A stretch of DNA of 64,000 nt from Mortierella sp. BCC40632 (taxonomy: Eukaryota; Mortierellomycota; Mortierellomycetes; Mortierellales; Mortierellaceae). Below, in pieces: positions 42,917-51,674 of this stretch. The notes beneath the pieces are model-generated. The model was not told the DNA's origin. It ran no database searches and saw only the letters and a program-made list of their open reading frames with translations. The stretch is from NCBI GenBank assembly GCA_011634665.1, contig WAEK01000008.1:1047501-1111500 (forward strand), read 5' to 3'. Position numbers and translations under genes: made by a program. Each line of letters begins with the position of its first letter. Within the stretch, counting starts at the first letter, position 1.

Positions 42917-44087
42917 TGTAGGGAATTTAAAGCAAACTTGTGTTTTTTCGAGATGGAGGCGACCAAGAAAGAAAGAAAAGGAAAGGAGAAAGTGTGGGAA
43001 TAAAGACCCGTTAAAATCCCAAAGTATTGCTTAAGGAAATGCAAATGAAACGATTGGAGTCAACTGGGAGGGCATCGCCCACATCGACGGCTGATTGCCG
43101 ATTTACTTGGGCTAACAGCAGTACTATCAATAAGTGGACTGCATCTTTCCAGCCTATCGGTGGTCTGCTCTTGACTGAACTAACGGGCTTACTAACACCT
43201 GTGCGAACACATGTGCTGACACCTAAGCTGATGATCTCTCCCACCTATCTCCCTCTTACCTGAACTAATCGTGAGGCGATCGACAGAGAGATTGCTTACA
43301 ACTTTACACGCCTGGTCCTTTACCTCAACCGTTACCAGTGAACCTTTGATAGCCCGTTGGTCCTTAATACAACAATCGTCAAAAAAACCAACTTCAAAGG
43401 GTTGGAAACTAAGTGCTGTAATAAACACATGACATTTGTTAAGACGATGCGCTGAGTTGATTCTATCTTTACTTTGAATAGGATCTCTCCAAACTCCTAG
43501 AATATCTTCTCACTCGCTCGCTTATCCTCTCACTCTAACAAAGACTAGATGCTCAGAATACCTTCCCGGAAGTGGACATGCTAGAGGCCTTCTAGAAGTT
43601 GACCCTGTTCGACCCAAAAATTTTATAGCAAACCAATCAAGCCCCTCTATAAAAAATGGTGCCTGTACACAAAAAACTTGAATAAACCTCTTTGGCACGC
43701 TCTCACAGCTTGTTTCTCTTGTCGCCATTTCCCCTTGTGAAGGATGACTCCCTTTCACCTAGCAAGGCTACTTCCTGTATTCCTTTATCTCTGCTCGATG
43801 GTCTGACTGAATAATAAAGAAAGAATCGAGCACAAACTACAAAGCTCTAGGAAAGTGATCTCTGGGACCACATCTTTTTTTTTTTTTTTTTTTTTTTTTA
43901 TGCGGGTGTAGAATGAAAAAAAGAAAAGGGTCAAATTAAAGTGAGGGGCAGGAGGGGGCAGAAAAAGGTTGCTGGCTTGGAGAATAGTCATAAGACGTCC
44001 TTTGTCCTCTCTGTAGACCATGAACGCTTAGGTTTAGAAAAGTTATAAAAAAGGCTGAGGAAATGGACAATTCATTTAAAAAGTGTA
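42917..44087. other. Shared 5' flank of F-box copy 1 and AT-rich spacer
   Basis: Reading away from F-box copy 1 (minus strand), about 43440-43012 carries sequence that recurs in front of the other two F-box copies, for example GTTCAGGTAAGAGGGAGA and AAGAGCAGACCACC. The rest (43440-44087) has no recognised gene; a T27 run lies at 43873-43899. Confidence 0.55.
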
Positions 44088-44806
44088 TTATTCCTGAAGT
44101 TGATACCAGCGAACCCTAGACTCCGTTGTCTTTTCAGACTTTGATGCGGATTCATCAAAACTCTCGACCTCTATTTCATAGCCAATCCGACCTCGTGTGA
44201 TTGGGATGGCATTTCTTTCACTTGTAAACACTTGTCTTTTTTTTTTTCAACCCCGGAGCCACCCCAGAAATTTGAGATCTCTGAGCAAGCGTGGTCCATG
44301 TTTTTCTGGCGGGTGAGTTCTTGTTGGTCTGGTTCCCTATATAGCAACAGGCGATCCTTTCGGCACGAGAGACACATCCGAATGGTCCAGGTAGGGTCGA
44401 ACCTGTCACCGAGATACGTGATTGATTCCGTTGATCGTCTTGGGAGAATGACTGGAATTGGTAGAGGCACGTTATGGATTTTTAGAGAGCCATATCCGGT
44501 AAAACTAAAGCATCTCTCGCAGATGTGAAGACTTAATGAACACATGTACAGCATGTAGCTTTTGGACTTGGGGATTCCAAAATGTAGTCGAAGCTGTGCC
44601 TTGGGTCCAAAAGCAACGACAAACATATTGGACCAGACATCCAGCGAGGACACAATAGTGTTAAATCCCTTGCTCGTCATTGAGATTCGCGAAAGTTGAG
44701 ATGGATAGAGGTATCGAAAGACCCGCGCCCAGACCTCGACTGGAAAGCGATCATGGAGCTCCTTTTCTTTGAAGTACTGGATTTTCCTGCGGCTAACTTT
44801 TTCCAT
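44088..44806 (-). pseudogene. F-box/zinc-finger-like protein gene copy 2, with a frameshift in an A11 tract
   Basis: The ATG at 44806 (MEKVSRRKIQYFK) opens an F-box (HDRFPVEVWARVFRYLYPSQ, SKGFNTIVSS) followed by paired cysteines (HICERCF and MCLSCRKD) as in copy 3. The uninterrupted frame ends at 44171. Homology to copy 3 resumes in another frame after an A11 tract (44237-44247) and runs to WYQLQE with stop at 44088, so one base has been gained or lost there. F-box proteins normally recruit substrates to SCF ubiquitin ligases through Skp1. A sequencing error in the homopolymer is possible, in which case this is an intact gene of about 239 residues. Confidence 0.65.
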
Positions 44807-45144
44807 TGTAGAAGATTCAAAATAGCGTGGGAGAGGATGGTGCTTTTGGGGGAAAGAGGTGACCGAGAAAGAAAGATAAAGGAACAAATTTGCTGTAAAA
44901 GCCTCTACAAGTAACGCTGGAATCTTTGTACGTAAAGAACTGCGTACAGCAACAGTCGCCACCTGGCTTGACCCTAATTTTGTTACTGATCTGCCTCTAA
45001 CTGGACTTACAGATTTACAAATGCCCAAACTGACACACCTTGCCGCGGTCTTCCTCCTGCCTGAACTAACAGATTAGTATCCATGCTAGAAATCTCAACA
45101 AGTCGAGAGAGAGGAGGTAGGTGGCAATCAGCAAGGAGGATGTT

Positions 45145-45291
45145 TATTCTCCATTTCAGATGTTTTTGACCTCATTTAGCGTTGCTTATTTGTAGAATAA
45201 CATGCCCCTTCGCAGTAGCCCCGTGCAACGGACTGTGCATAATCCTCGAAAATAAGAATGGAAAAAACAAAAATATCTGAAATGGAGAATA
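45145..45291 (+). mobile_element. MITE copy 4, subtype B (147 bp)
   Basis: Forward orientation of subtype B, with terminal repeats TATTCTCCATTTCAGATGTTTTTG and the inverted partner with one mismatch. It sits in the shared upstream flank between F-box copies 2 and 3. Confidence 0.92.
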
Positions 45292-45663
45292 CCTCTCCTT
45301 CTCTTCCTATTCGTTCAGGTAAGAGGGAGACCGGTGAGAGAGATTGTCGGGTCTGGTGTTAGCACAGGCATTAGCGAGGCCGTTAGTCCACTCAAAAGCA
45401 GACCACCAATAGACTGGAAGGAGTTATTCTCCATTTCAGATGTTTTTGACCTCAGATTGCGCTGCTTATTTGAAGATTAACACCCCCCTTCGCAGTAACC
45501 CCGTGCAACGGACCGTGCATAATCCTCGAAAATAAGAATGGAAAAAACAAAAACAGATGAAATGGAGAATAGGTCAGATGTTTGATACAACTGTTGCTGT
45601 TAGATCTAGTAAATTGGCAATTAGCCAGTTCATCCCTGCTGTTACATCTGCATTTCTTCAAGC
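45292..45663 (+). repeat. F-box upstream repeat (third occurrence), split by MITE copy 5
   Basis: 45310-45424 and 45574-45663 align with the flank of F-box copy 1 read on the minus strand (about 43265-43020) and more weakly with that of copy 2 (about 45080-44930). Shared translated motifs are VSPLKSRPPIDWK / VSSVKSRPPIGWK and TVAVRSS. A GTAAGAG splice-donor-like sequence is preserved at the start. Confidence 0.55.
45425..45571 (+). mobile_element. MITE copy 5, subtype A (147 bp)
   Basis: Reads the same as copy 2. It interrupts the F-box upstream repeat between GACTGGAAGGAG and GGTCAGATG, which are contiguous in the equivalent flank of F-box copy 1. Confidence 0.92.
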
Positions 45664-45810
45664 TATTCTCCATTTCAGATATTTTTGTTTTTTCCATTCT
45701 TATTTTCGAGGATTATGCACAGTCCGTTGCACGGGGCTACTGCGAAGGGGCATGTTATTCTACAAATAAGCAACGCTAAATGAGGTCAAAAACATCTGAA
45801 ATGGAGAATA
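45664..45810 (-). mobile_element. MITE copy 6, subtype B (147 bp)
   Basis: Reads the same as copy 3. It lies 128 bp upstream of the start codon of F-box copy 3, within its leader region. Confidence 0.92.
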
Positions 45811-45938
45811 CATTTGATAAGATTTTAACAGATACCTTACTCCCACTCTTTCTCTTTTCTTTTCTTTCTTCCTTTCTTGGTCACCTCCACCTCCTCCAAA
45901 AACACCCTCCCCTTTCACGCTTTTTTGAGTTCTCCATA

Positions 45939-46655
45939 ATGGAAAAAGTTAGACGCAGGAAAATCCAGTACTTCAAAGAGGAAAAGGAGCTCCATGATCG
46001 CTTTCCAGTCGAGGTCTGGGTGCGGGTCTTTCGATACCTCTATCCATCTCAACTTTCAAGAATTTCGATGGCAAGCAAGGGATTTAACACTATCGTGTCC
46101 TCACTGGATGTCTGGTCCAATATGTTTGCCGTCGCTTTTGGACCCAAGGCACAACTTCGACCACTTGCTAGCGTCTCCAAATCCAAAAGCTATATGATTT
46201 ACATGTGTTCGTCAAGCCTTCATATCTGTGAGAGATGCTTCAGGTTTACTGATTATGGCTCCCCAAGCCTCCATAACCTGCCTCTTCCGATCCCAGTCCT
46301 CCTCCCAAGACGACCAACGGATACAGTCACCTACTTTGGCGACAAGTCCGACCCTACTTGGACTGCTCATATGTGCCTCTCGTGTCGAAAAGGCCACTTG
46401 TTGGTATTTAAGGAGCCTTCTCCTACACCAGTACCGAACCAGGTCATCCGTTGGCATACACTACATGAGAAGTATCCAGGTGCCAGTGTGGTCCCGGCTC
46501 TAAGACAAAAGTCGCAGTTTGATGAAGGATATGCCATTTCTCTTATGCGAGATTATTTTGGCGGAGATATTGGAATCCAGAGTTATGGGAAGTCCACATC
46601 CAAGTCAGATATGGCAACGGAGAAAAGGGTCCTTTGGTATCAACTTCAGGGTTGA
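45939..46655 (+). CDS. F-box/zinc-finger-like protein copy 3 (238 aa, intact)
   Basis: Single exon. The F-box is at about residues 15-65 (HDRFPVEVWVRVFRYLYPSQ, FNTIVSSLDVWSNMF). The C-terminal half has CxxC pairs HICERCF (about residue 95) and MCLSCRKG (about 150), separated by LPLPIPVLLPRRP, plausibly one zinc site, then a unique tail ending RVLWYQLQG. Such proteins usually act as substrate receptors of SCF E3 ligases; the substrate is unknown. The ATG at 45939 is chosen because it matches copy 2; the frame stays open upstream through MITE-derived sequence, which is not likely to be protein. Three MITEs lie within 800 bp upstream. Confidence 0.8.
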   Translation: MEKVRRRKIQYFKEEKELHDRFPVEVWVRVFRYLYPSQLSRISMASKGFNTIVSSLDVWSNMFAVAFGPKAQLRPLASVSKSKSYMIYMCSSSLHICERCFRFTDYGSPSLHNLPLPIPVLLPRRPTDTVTYFGDKSDPTWTAHMCLSCRKGHLLVFKEPSPTPVPNQVIRWHTLHEKYPGASVVPALRQKSQFDEGYAISLMRDYFGGDIGIQSYGKSTSKSDMATEKRVLWYQLQG

Positions 46656-47052
46656 TACTCCTTCACTATGAGTTATCTTTTCCCTAGTGCCCTTATTGAA
46701 GCTCTGTAAAAACCCAAGCGTGAATGGTCTATGAAGACGACAAAGGATGTCTCACATCCATACTCCAAATAAACAGCTCTTTTTTTTTGTCATCCTACAC
46801 TCGCATAAAGAGAGGTGTGGTCCAAGAGCACAGCTTTGCTAGGGTATTGTGGTTTGTACTAGAAATTTTTTTTTTTTTTTTTTTTTTTTTAGAAAAAAAA
46901 AAAAACGTATAGAGGCAAAAGCTACTCTATAGGTTATCGAACAGTGAAAGCCATTTTGTTAGCAACCGAATCTGCTCCATCTTTCAGGCCAGCAATGCCA
47001 ATGGCGAGAGTCTCCTCTTGCTCTGAAAGTCATAGAATGTTCTGCCTGTGAA
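46656..47052. other. Intergenic region between F-box copy 3 and the MYND gene
   Basis: Convergent 3' ends. Contains a T-run of about 27 followed by an A13 run (46865-46905) that could form a hairpin. No gene seen. Confidence 0.4.
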
Positions 47053-47778
47053 CTAATCAAGTATCTTGGCAGGATCAATACCGTATAATCTCATAAAGTA
47101 GAAAATTGTGTCCTCAGAGACCTTGTATCCAAAACCACCGAATCGATAACTGTTCAGACTGAAATACCAACCACCGCCGTCTGGGGCCACTTTGTGGTAA
47201 ATGTCATCGACTTGCTTGATTGGACTCTCTGCCCATTTTAGGCGATCATCTTCCACAAACATAAAGTATCCATCCAGTTTGTCGTCACAGCCCCATGCAA
47301 TGTGAATATGACCTTCGTATTTGTCGTATCGTTTCATTTTTTTGGCGGTTTGGATAGATTTCTCACTTGGTCTGCAGCTCGCTTTGTGATCTTGCCAGTG
47401 GGCTACTTGACATGTCCGAGAACAATAGGAGAGGCTCTTGCATCTTGAGCAAACTTTATGTTTCTTGTCATATGACTCCGGGAGGCAGCAGTCAGGATGG
47501 GAACACACTTTGAACTCGGTGGAATGAGAATGCTGGTGAAGAAAGAAGACTGTACGAGAGACCTCAGCCGGTGGGAGCAATCCACGCAGAATGGGGATAT
47601 TGTATTCGCCAGAGAGACCAGAGATAGTCCTGTCGATCCTGACCACCACGATAACATGCGGTCGACTTTTAGACTGCTCGATCAGTATTCGAAGTCTCTC
47701 CCGCCGCTGTTTGATGTACCAAGGATGAATTCGTTGCTGGGGTGTCTCTCCGCCTATATTGAGGTGTACTGTAGTCAT
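47053..47778 (-). CDS. MYND-type zinc-finger protein (241 aa)
   Basis: Single exon. The MYND finger lies at residues 92-135 with ligands C92, C97, C110, C113, C119, C123, H131 and C135 (spacing CxxC-x5-C-x3-C-x7-H-x3-C in the second part). Signature text: KVCSRCKSLSYCSRTCQ and AHWQDHKASC. MYND fingers bind proline-rich peptides in partner proteins. The N-terminal 90 residues are strand-rich (HVIVVVRIDR). The C-terminal 100 residues are aromatic-rich (GGGWYFSLNSYRFGGFGYKV, FYFMRLYGIDPAKILD) and unassigned. There is no SET domain, so it is not a SMYD methyltransferase. The ATG at 47778 starts a continuous frame. Confidence 0.85.
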   Translation of the reverse strand: MTTVHLNIGGETPQQRIHPWYIKQRRERLRILIEQSKSRPHVIVVVRIDRTISGLSGEYNIPILRGLLPPAEVSRTVFFLHQHSHSTEFKVCSHPDCCLPESYDKKHKVCSRCKSLSYCSRTCQVAHWQDHKASCRPSEKSIQTAKKMKRYDKYEGHIHIAWGCDDKLDGYFMFVEDDRLKWAESPIKQVDDIYHKVAPDGGGWYFSLNSYRFGGFGYKVSEDTIFYFMRLYGIDPAKILD

Positions 47779-49163
47779 GAAGGCGAAGCGAGAGGTTAAA
47801 ACTGGGGGAAGAGGGACATTATAATCTTTCTAAGCATTTTGAGGTTAAATACGTTTATCTTAATACAGATGACAGCAATACTTAGCTGAAATCCTGCAGC
47901 TGTGACCATTGGCCATGAGTGCTATTTATCGTATTTAAGACAAGCTATAAACTTGTAAATTGCAACTCATGCATGATTTTTTTTTCTTTTTGCCACAACC
48001 ACATATGCTTGACAATGGTGGACGTGGTTGGGTCAATCATCTTCATCGAAATTTTTTGAACAGGGAGGTTCTCATAGCAAAAACGCGCTATTGTTTGAAA
48101 TGAAAATTCATTCGCAAGGACTACTCATTAGGTTTCTATGTATTTCCTCACATATTTGGTTTTGATGCTTACCATATTTTTTTTTTTTTTTTTTTTTCAT
48201 ACCTTCCACTCCAGGTTCACCTCTTGGAAGCACCGCCTCAGCGCGAGCAAATGTTCCAAAGTAACCGAGGACGAAGTCATTCCCTGCCATCGAGCACTTT
48301 TTACAGAGGCGCGAAGTAGGCAAAAACTATATCCCTTCTCAGTTCATTAGCGCCTACAAATATCGGGGGGTAGAGTTTTCTCTCTAGTATCGGATAGAAG
48401 TCGAAGAGACCTATCGGTATCTCTGCCAGAAGAAGGATGACAAAGTGACTCCAACCAACTTTCATGAAAGCGAACGTCCATTGGAGTTCTATCCTGCCGT
48501 GGGATAGGAGAGTTTGAAAAGCTCTAGTATGCCTTGCTCCATATTCCGTGTGCTATTTGATGACACTGCCACTAGCGACTTGTATATCTCTTGGACGCAG
48601 AATCTCTTTCGTAGCGGCATGGCGCACTGAAATGAGGAATGGATATTGCATTACGAGCTTTAATCTCAAGGGAGAGGCAGGGTATGTCGATCTAAAAGCA
48701 ATCAAACCGAGGGTCACCAAGCTCCACAGAACACTCTCAATTATGACTCCAACGACATCTACAATAGAGATGAAACAGGGATGTACAAGAGCAAGAAAAA
48801 GAGCGAAATCGGGAACAGGAACATACACAAACTTGTCATGTATACACACAGATGCAGATAATTTTTTTTTAAAATTATTGTGCCTTGCGTGATTTGCGCA
48901 GAAGCCATATATCAGGGCGCCTCTTCCTATAAAAGGTTCTAATAAGTATAAACTTGCTGTTGAGAACAAACATGCGAAAAGTGGAGACGAGTGAAAAGGC
49001 CTACTTGTTGAGTCTATCTAATTTAATCCTTCAATGTCCCTCAAGAGAATTCCAGGGAGCGTTCATTGACGATACTAGAGTCTGTACGCGTTGGTGTACG
49101 CGCTAGGTGAGAGTTGCCTTCAAGTGGATGAGACTTAAAATCGCTGCAGATGTTGTACATGTA
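47779..49163. other. Intergenic region with a decayed coding-like stretch
   Basis: Between about 48224 and 48620 the plus strand has a run of protein-like text broken by stops: FPAIEHFLQRREVGKNYIP, YKYRGVEF, then IEVEETYRYLCQKKDDKV and FHESERPLEFYPAVG, then LFDDTATSDLYISW. No start or splice sites repair it and I cannot name a family, so it may be a gene relic. A T20 run lies at 48178-48197. A hydrophobic minus-strand open frame overlapping 48553-48969 is not convincing. Confidence 0.3.
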
Positions 49164-49535
49164 CTATTTGTCCCACACAAATCTATGGCAATCACATCCC
49201 CTGGGGGCTTCTCCGCACTTCCCTAATCTCCTCACGTCGCCTGTCATGACGCCAGCAACTGTTCCGCTTGCACGACATGAGTTCCAAGTTGAGCATGATA
49301 GGGTGCAGCCTAAGCTAAATCCTTTTTTTTTGGGATCTTCCCATGCAAAGCTCCCACATCTACATCCGCTGGGCTCTGCACCACAGCCACCCGTGTCCCC
49401 TGAGATTGCGAGACCTCCGCGGCAAATGTTCCAAAAAGAGCATGACAGAGTGCAGCCGAGGTCGAATGCATATGCCGTATTCAGTATCACAATGAGTGAT
49501 ACCAACAGCACAGAGTACGTTAGTCGAGTGGCCAT
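49164..49535 (-). CDS. Secreted cysteine-rich protein with an internal duplication (123 aa)
   Basis: Single exon. Signal peptide of about 23 residues (MATRLTYSVLLVSLIVILNTAYA). The mature protein is two copies of one module. Module 1 begins FDLGCTLSCSFWN and module 2 begins FSLGCTLSCSTWN; each ends (S/R)GC(R/D)C. The cysteine spacing is C-x3-C-x5-C-x12-C-x6-C-x-C in module 1 and C-x3-C-x5-C-x19-C-x6-C-x-C in module 2, 12 cysteines in all and even in number, so six disulfides are possible. No known domain is recognised with certainty. Such proteins in fungi may be antimicrobial, cell-wall or interaction proteins; no role is claimed. Confidence 0.75.
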   Translation of the reverse strand: MATRLTYSVLLVSLIVILNTAYAFDLGCTLSCSFWNICRGGLAISGDTGGCGAEPSGCRCGSFAWEDPKKKGFSLGCTLSCSTWNSCRASGTVAGVMTGDVRRLGKCGEAPRGCDCHRFVWDK

Positions 49536-50514
49536 GGATGGTATTGTATTGGAATGACTGATAGTTTGCAGAAAATAACTAGTGGTCTATTAGTAAGCAA
49601 AGTGTTGAGTTGTGTTATGGTTATCAAGATCTAATGGTTTAAGGGTTGCAATCACATACCTACTAGTGACCTCGTTCTCGCTGTAGAGGGGGGTTTGACG
49701 TGGACGATGTAAGGCAAACTGGGAGTACGTCAACTACTTATACTGATGCTTCATAGCTGTGAGTCATACCATGTTTTCAAGTCCCAACAATACAGAGACT
49801 AATATGGCCTGTGGCAGCCAGGCGATCATAGCGGCATTGTTGTTTGATCCTTCTTCTAGAGACGGTGAAGATGAGGGCGGAGCAAGCGAGGGCGAAGATG
49901 AAGGCCAAGACGAGGGCGAAGACGGGAGAGGACGAAACTTCCTCCCAACAAAATTCAGGTTCGGACCACCATCTCTACTTCATTTCCTACTTGTGCTAGG
50001 GAGCGAGTGACAATAAAGGGGAGGGCAAAGTTGAGACCTAATACCAACCACGTGGGTTGGAGGAGGGACAACAAAGAATATGACCACAGGAGAGATTGGC
50101 TTGTGGCAGCCAAGCGTTGCTTTTCGATCCTTCAATATCAGCTTTTTCTCTCTTCCTTGCATTGATTCGAGACACTTTGGGTAGATTAGTCTGGCATAAT
50201 TGCAGCGACAGATTGTGCTGAAGAACGAGCAAGGAGAGGGAAAGGGAGAGCTGGAAGAGAGGGCGGGGGCGGAGAGGGGGGTGCCGCGTCCTAGGCTAAA
50301 GGGGAAGCTGCAGGCATTTTGATCGCGTCTCTCCTCTGGATTTCTAGGGAAGCAACTTGGACAGCCTGGAGGGTTAAGATTTAGGTGCAGGTTCAAATGG
50401 TGTGAACATCTCACCCCATGTTAGATTGGTGTCCGCCTATCCCCCACAATACAAAATAAACCACCGTAATCCTTACTTTTCTTATTATTTGCCTATCTGA
50501 CTGGATACGCAGAG
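49536..50514. other. Intergenic region, no confident gene
   Basis: A GAGGGCGAAGA-type repeat at about 49860-49935 gives an acidic Glu/Asp/Gly open frame (plus, 49759-50010) without other support. A purine-rich stretch follows at 50230-50300. Confidence 0.35.
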
Positions 50515-50964
50515 TTAGCAGAATATGGCAGTATTCAGAACTTGCAGATGGTGAGTTATTCTTGGGTTTGAGGCAGTAAACAACGATCTTTGGAGTTGTG
50601 TTATCATGCACGAGGTCCATCGTGTCAAATAGTACGCATAAAAGGTTGGGATGAGTCGCTGCGAGAATTGGACCTGGAGTATCTTTGAGTAGCCGTGCCT
50701 ATTAATGCGCTTGCCGAGGCTGTTGTGCAAATCGTATGCCTCCATTGCGGTAAATGACTCGAGTGACAGAAGTATGGAGTAGAGCTCGCAGGGTTTGGTA
50801 ATTTCTTGGAGAGCTTGAATTTCATCCTCGGTGAACATCACTCCTCTGAGTTCTTTGCCTTTTCCCTTTTCATCCCTTGAACTAAAGGATAAACCCTCGC
50901 CATAGTGAGCTGGGAGTTCTACGGTGTAAACTATGGGAGTTTTGCGCCTTGGTTTCTTGGGCAT
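50515..50964 (-). CDS. Hypothetical protein (149 aa), possibly frameshifted near its C-terminus
   Basis: The ATG at 50964 opens MPKKPRRKTPIVYTVELPAH, then GVMFTEDEIQALQEITKPCE and AYDLHNSLGKRINRHGY, a normal-looking soluble protein. After about residue 110 the text in this frame becomes unconvincing (LTRWTSCMITQLQR), while the neighbouring frame reads TMDLVHDNTTPKIVVYCLK. A one-base shift near 50615 would connect them, or an intron is missed. No family recognised. Confidence 0.4.
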   Translation of the reverse strand: MPKKPRRKTPIVYTVELPAHYGEGLSFSSRDEKGKGKELRGVMFTEDEIQALQEITKPCELYSILLSLESFTAMEAYDLHNSLGKRINRHGYSKILQVQFSQRLIPTFYAYYLTRWTSCMITQLQRSLFTASNPRITHHLQVLNTAIFC

Positions 50965-51674
50965 GTCCTAGGAAAGCTCTTTCTTCTCTTCGAAATGGCC
51001 GTGAGACCGAAGATACAATAGAGGTGGAGAAGGTGGAGAAAGAGGAGTAAAAAGCAATGAAGCAACTAGCTCGCGCACTATATATGAGACTATTTTTTTC
51101 GGCTCTAGAATACCTTTCCTATTCATTCTGGGGGTCGGATTTTGTGAAAACTCCATCATCCATACTCCATACTATCCATCATGTAGATTAGAAGGAAATG
51201 ACTGGGCCAAATAGCTCCTTCCTTCGACAGTTTAGTACTCCTGCTATCTTCCTGATGCGGCATGGAGAGCTTTTTTTTTTTTTTTTTTTTTTTTTCTGGA
51301 TTCTTGAGTAAAGAAGGTTACATACACATGATCGTGGCCCCAATGGCTAATGCTGAATAATGACATTTAATGAGGAAAAATGTAAGCGATGCTATGGCGA
51401 GGAAAGATTGGTTCAAGAAACGGAAAGACAACAAAAATATTATGGCACCCTCCCAGAGGTCTGATCTCTCCTCTTTTTCTAAAGGAGCTGAAAAGTTTAT
51501 AGGGAGTGAGATCGGACCACTTGTGAGAGTAGGCAAGAGGTCAAAGTTGATTGTCCGATGCGTGTTGGAGGTGGAATGGGGGAGGGAGACTTGCCAGATG
51601 CCAGATATTCATTTGTTTCTTTCAAATGCTGTTGGGATATATTTGGGTGACTTGAAGAGTAATGAAAAAAGAGC
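50965..51674. other. Intergenic region downstream of the Ett1-like gene
   Basis: No gene seen. T26 run at 51271-51296 and an open frame on the plus strand antisense to the end of the next gene, without support. Confidence 0.4.

Noticed and set aside
42169..45810. CRISPR-like array (regular repeats with spacers)
   Set aside because: Repeats are 147 bp with inverted termini, irregular spacing and both orientations, so they are MITEs; CRISPR is also not expected in a fungal nuclear genome.
48553..48969. 138-codon minus-strand frame with hydrophobic segments
   Set aside because: No signal peptide logic, no homologue I recognise, and it overlaps the decayed plus-strand text; not enough support to call a gene.
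49759..50010. 83-codon acidic plus-strand frame
   Set aside because: Composed of a short GAGGGCGAAGA repeat and random flanks; no independent evidence.
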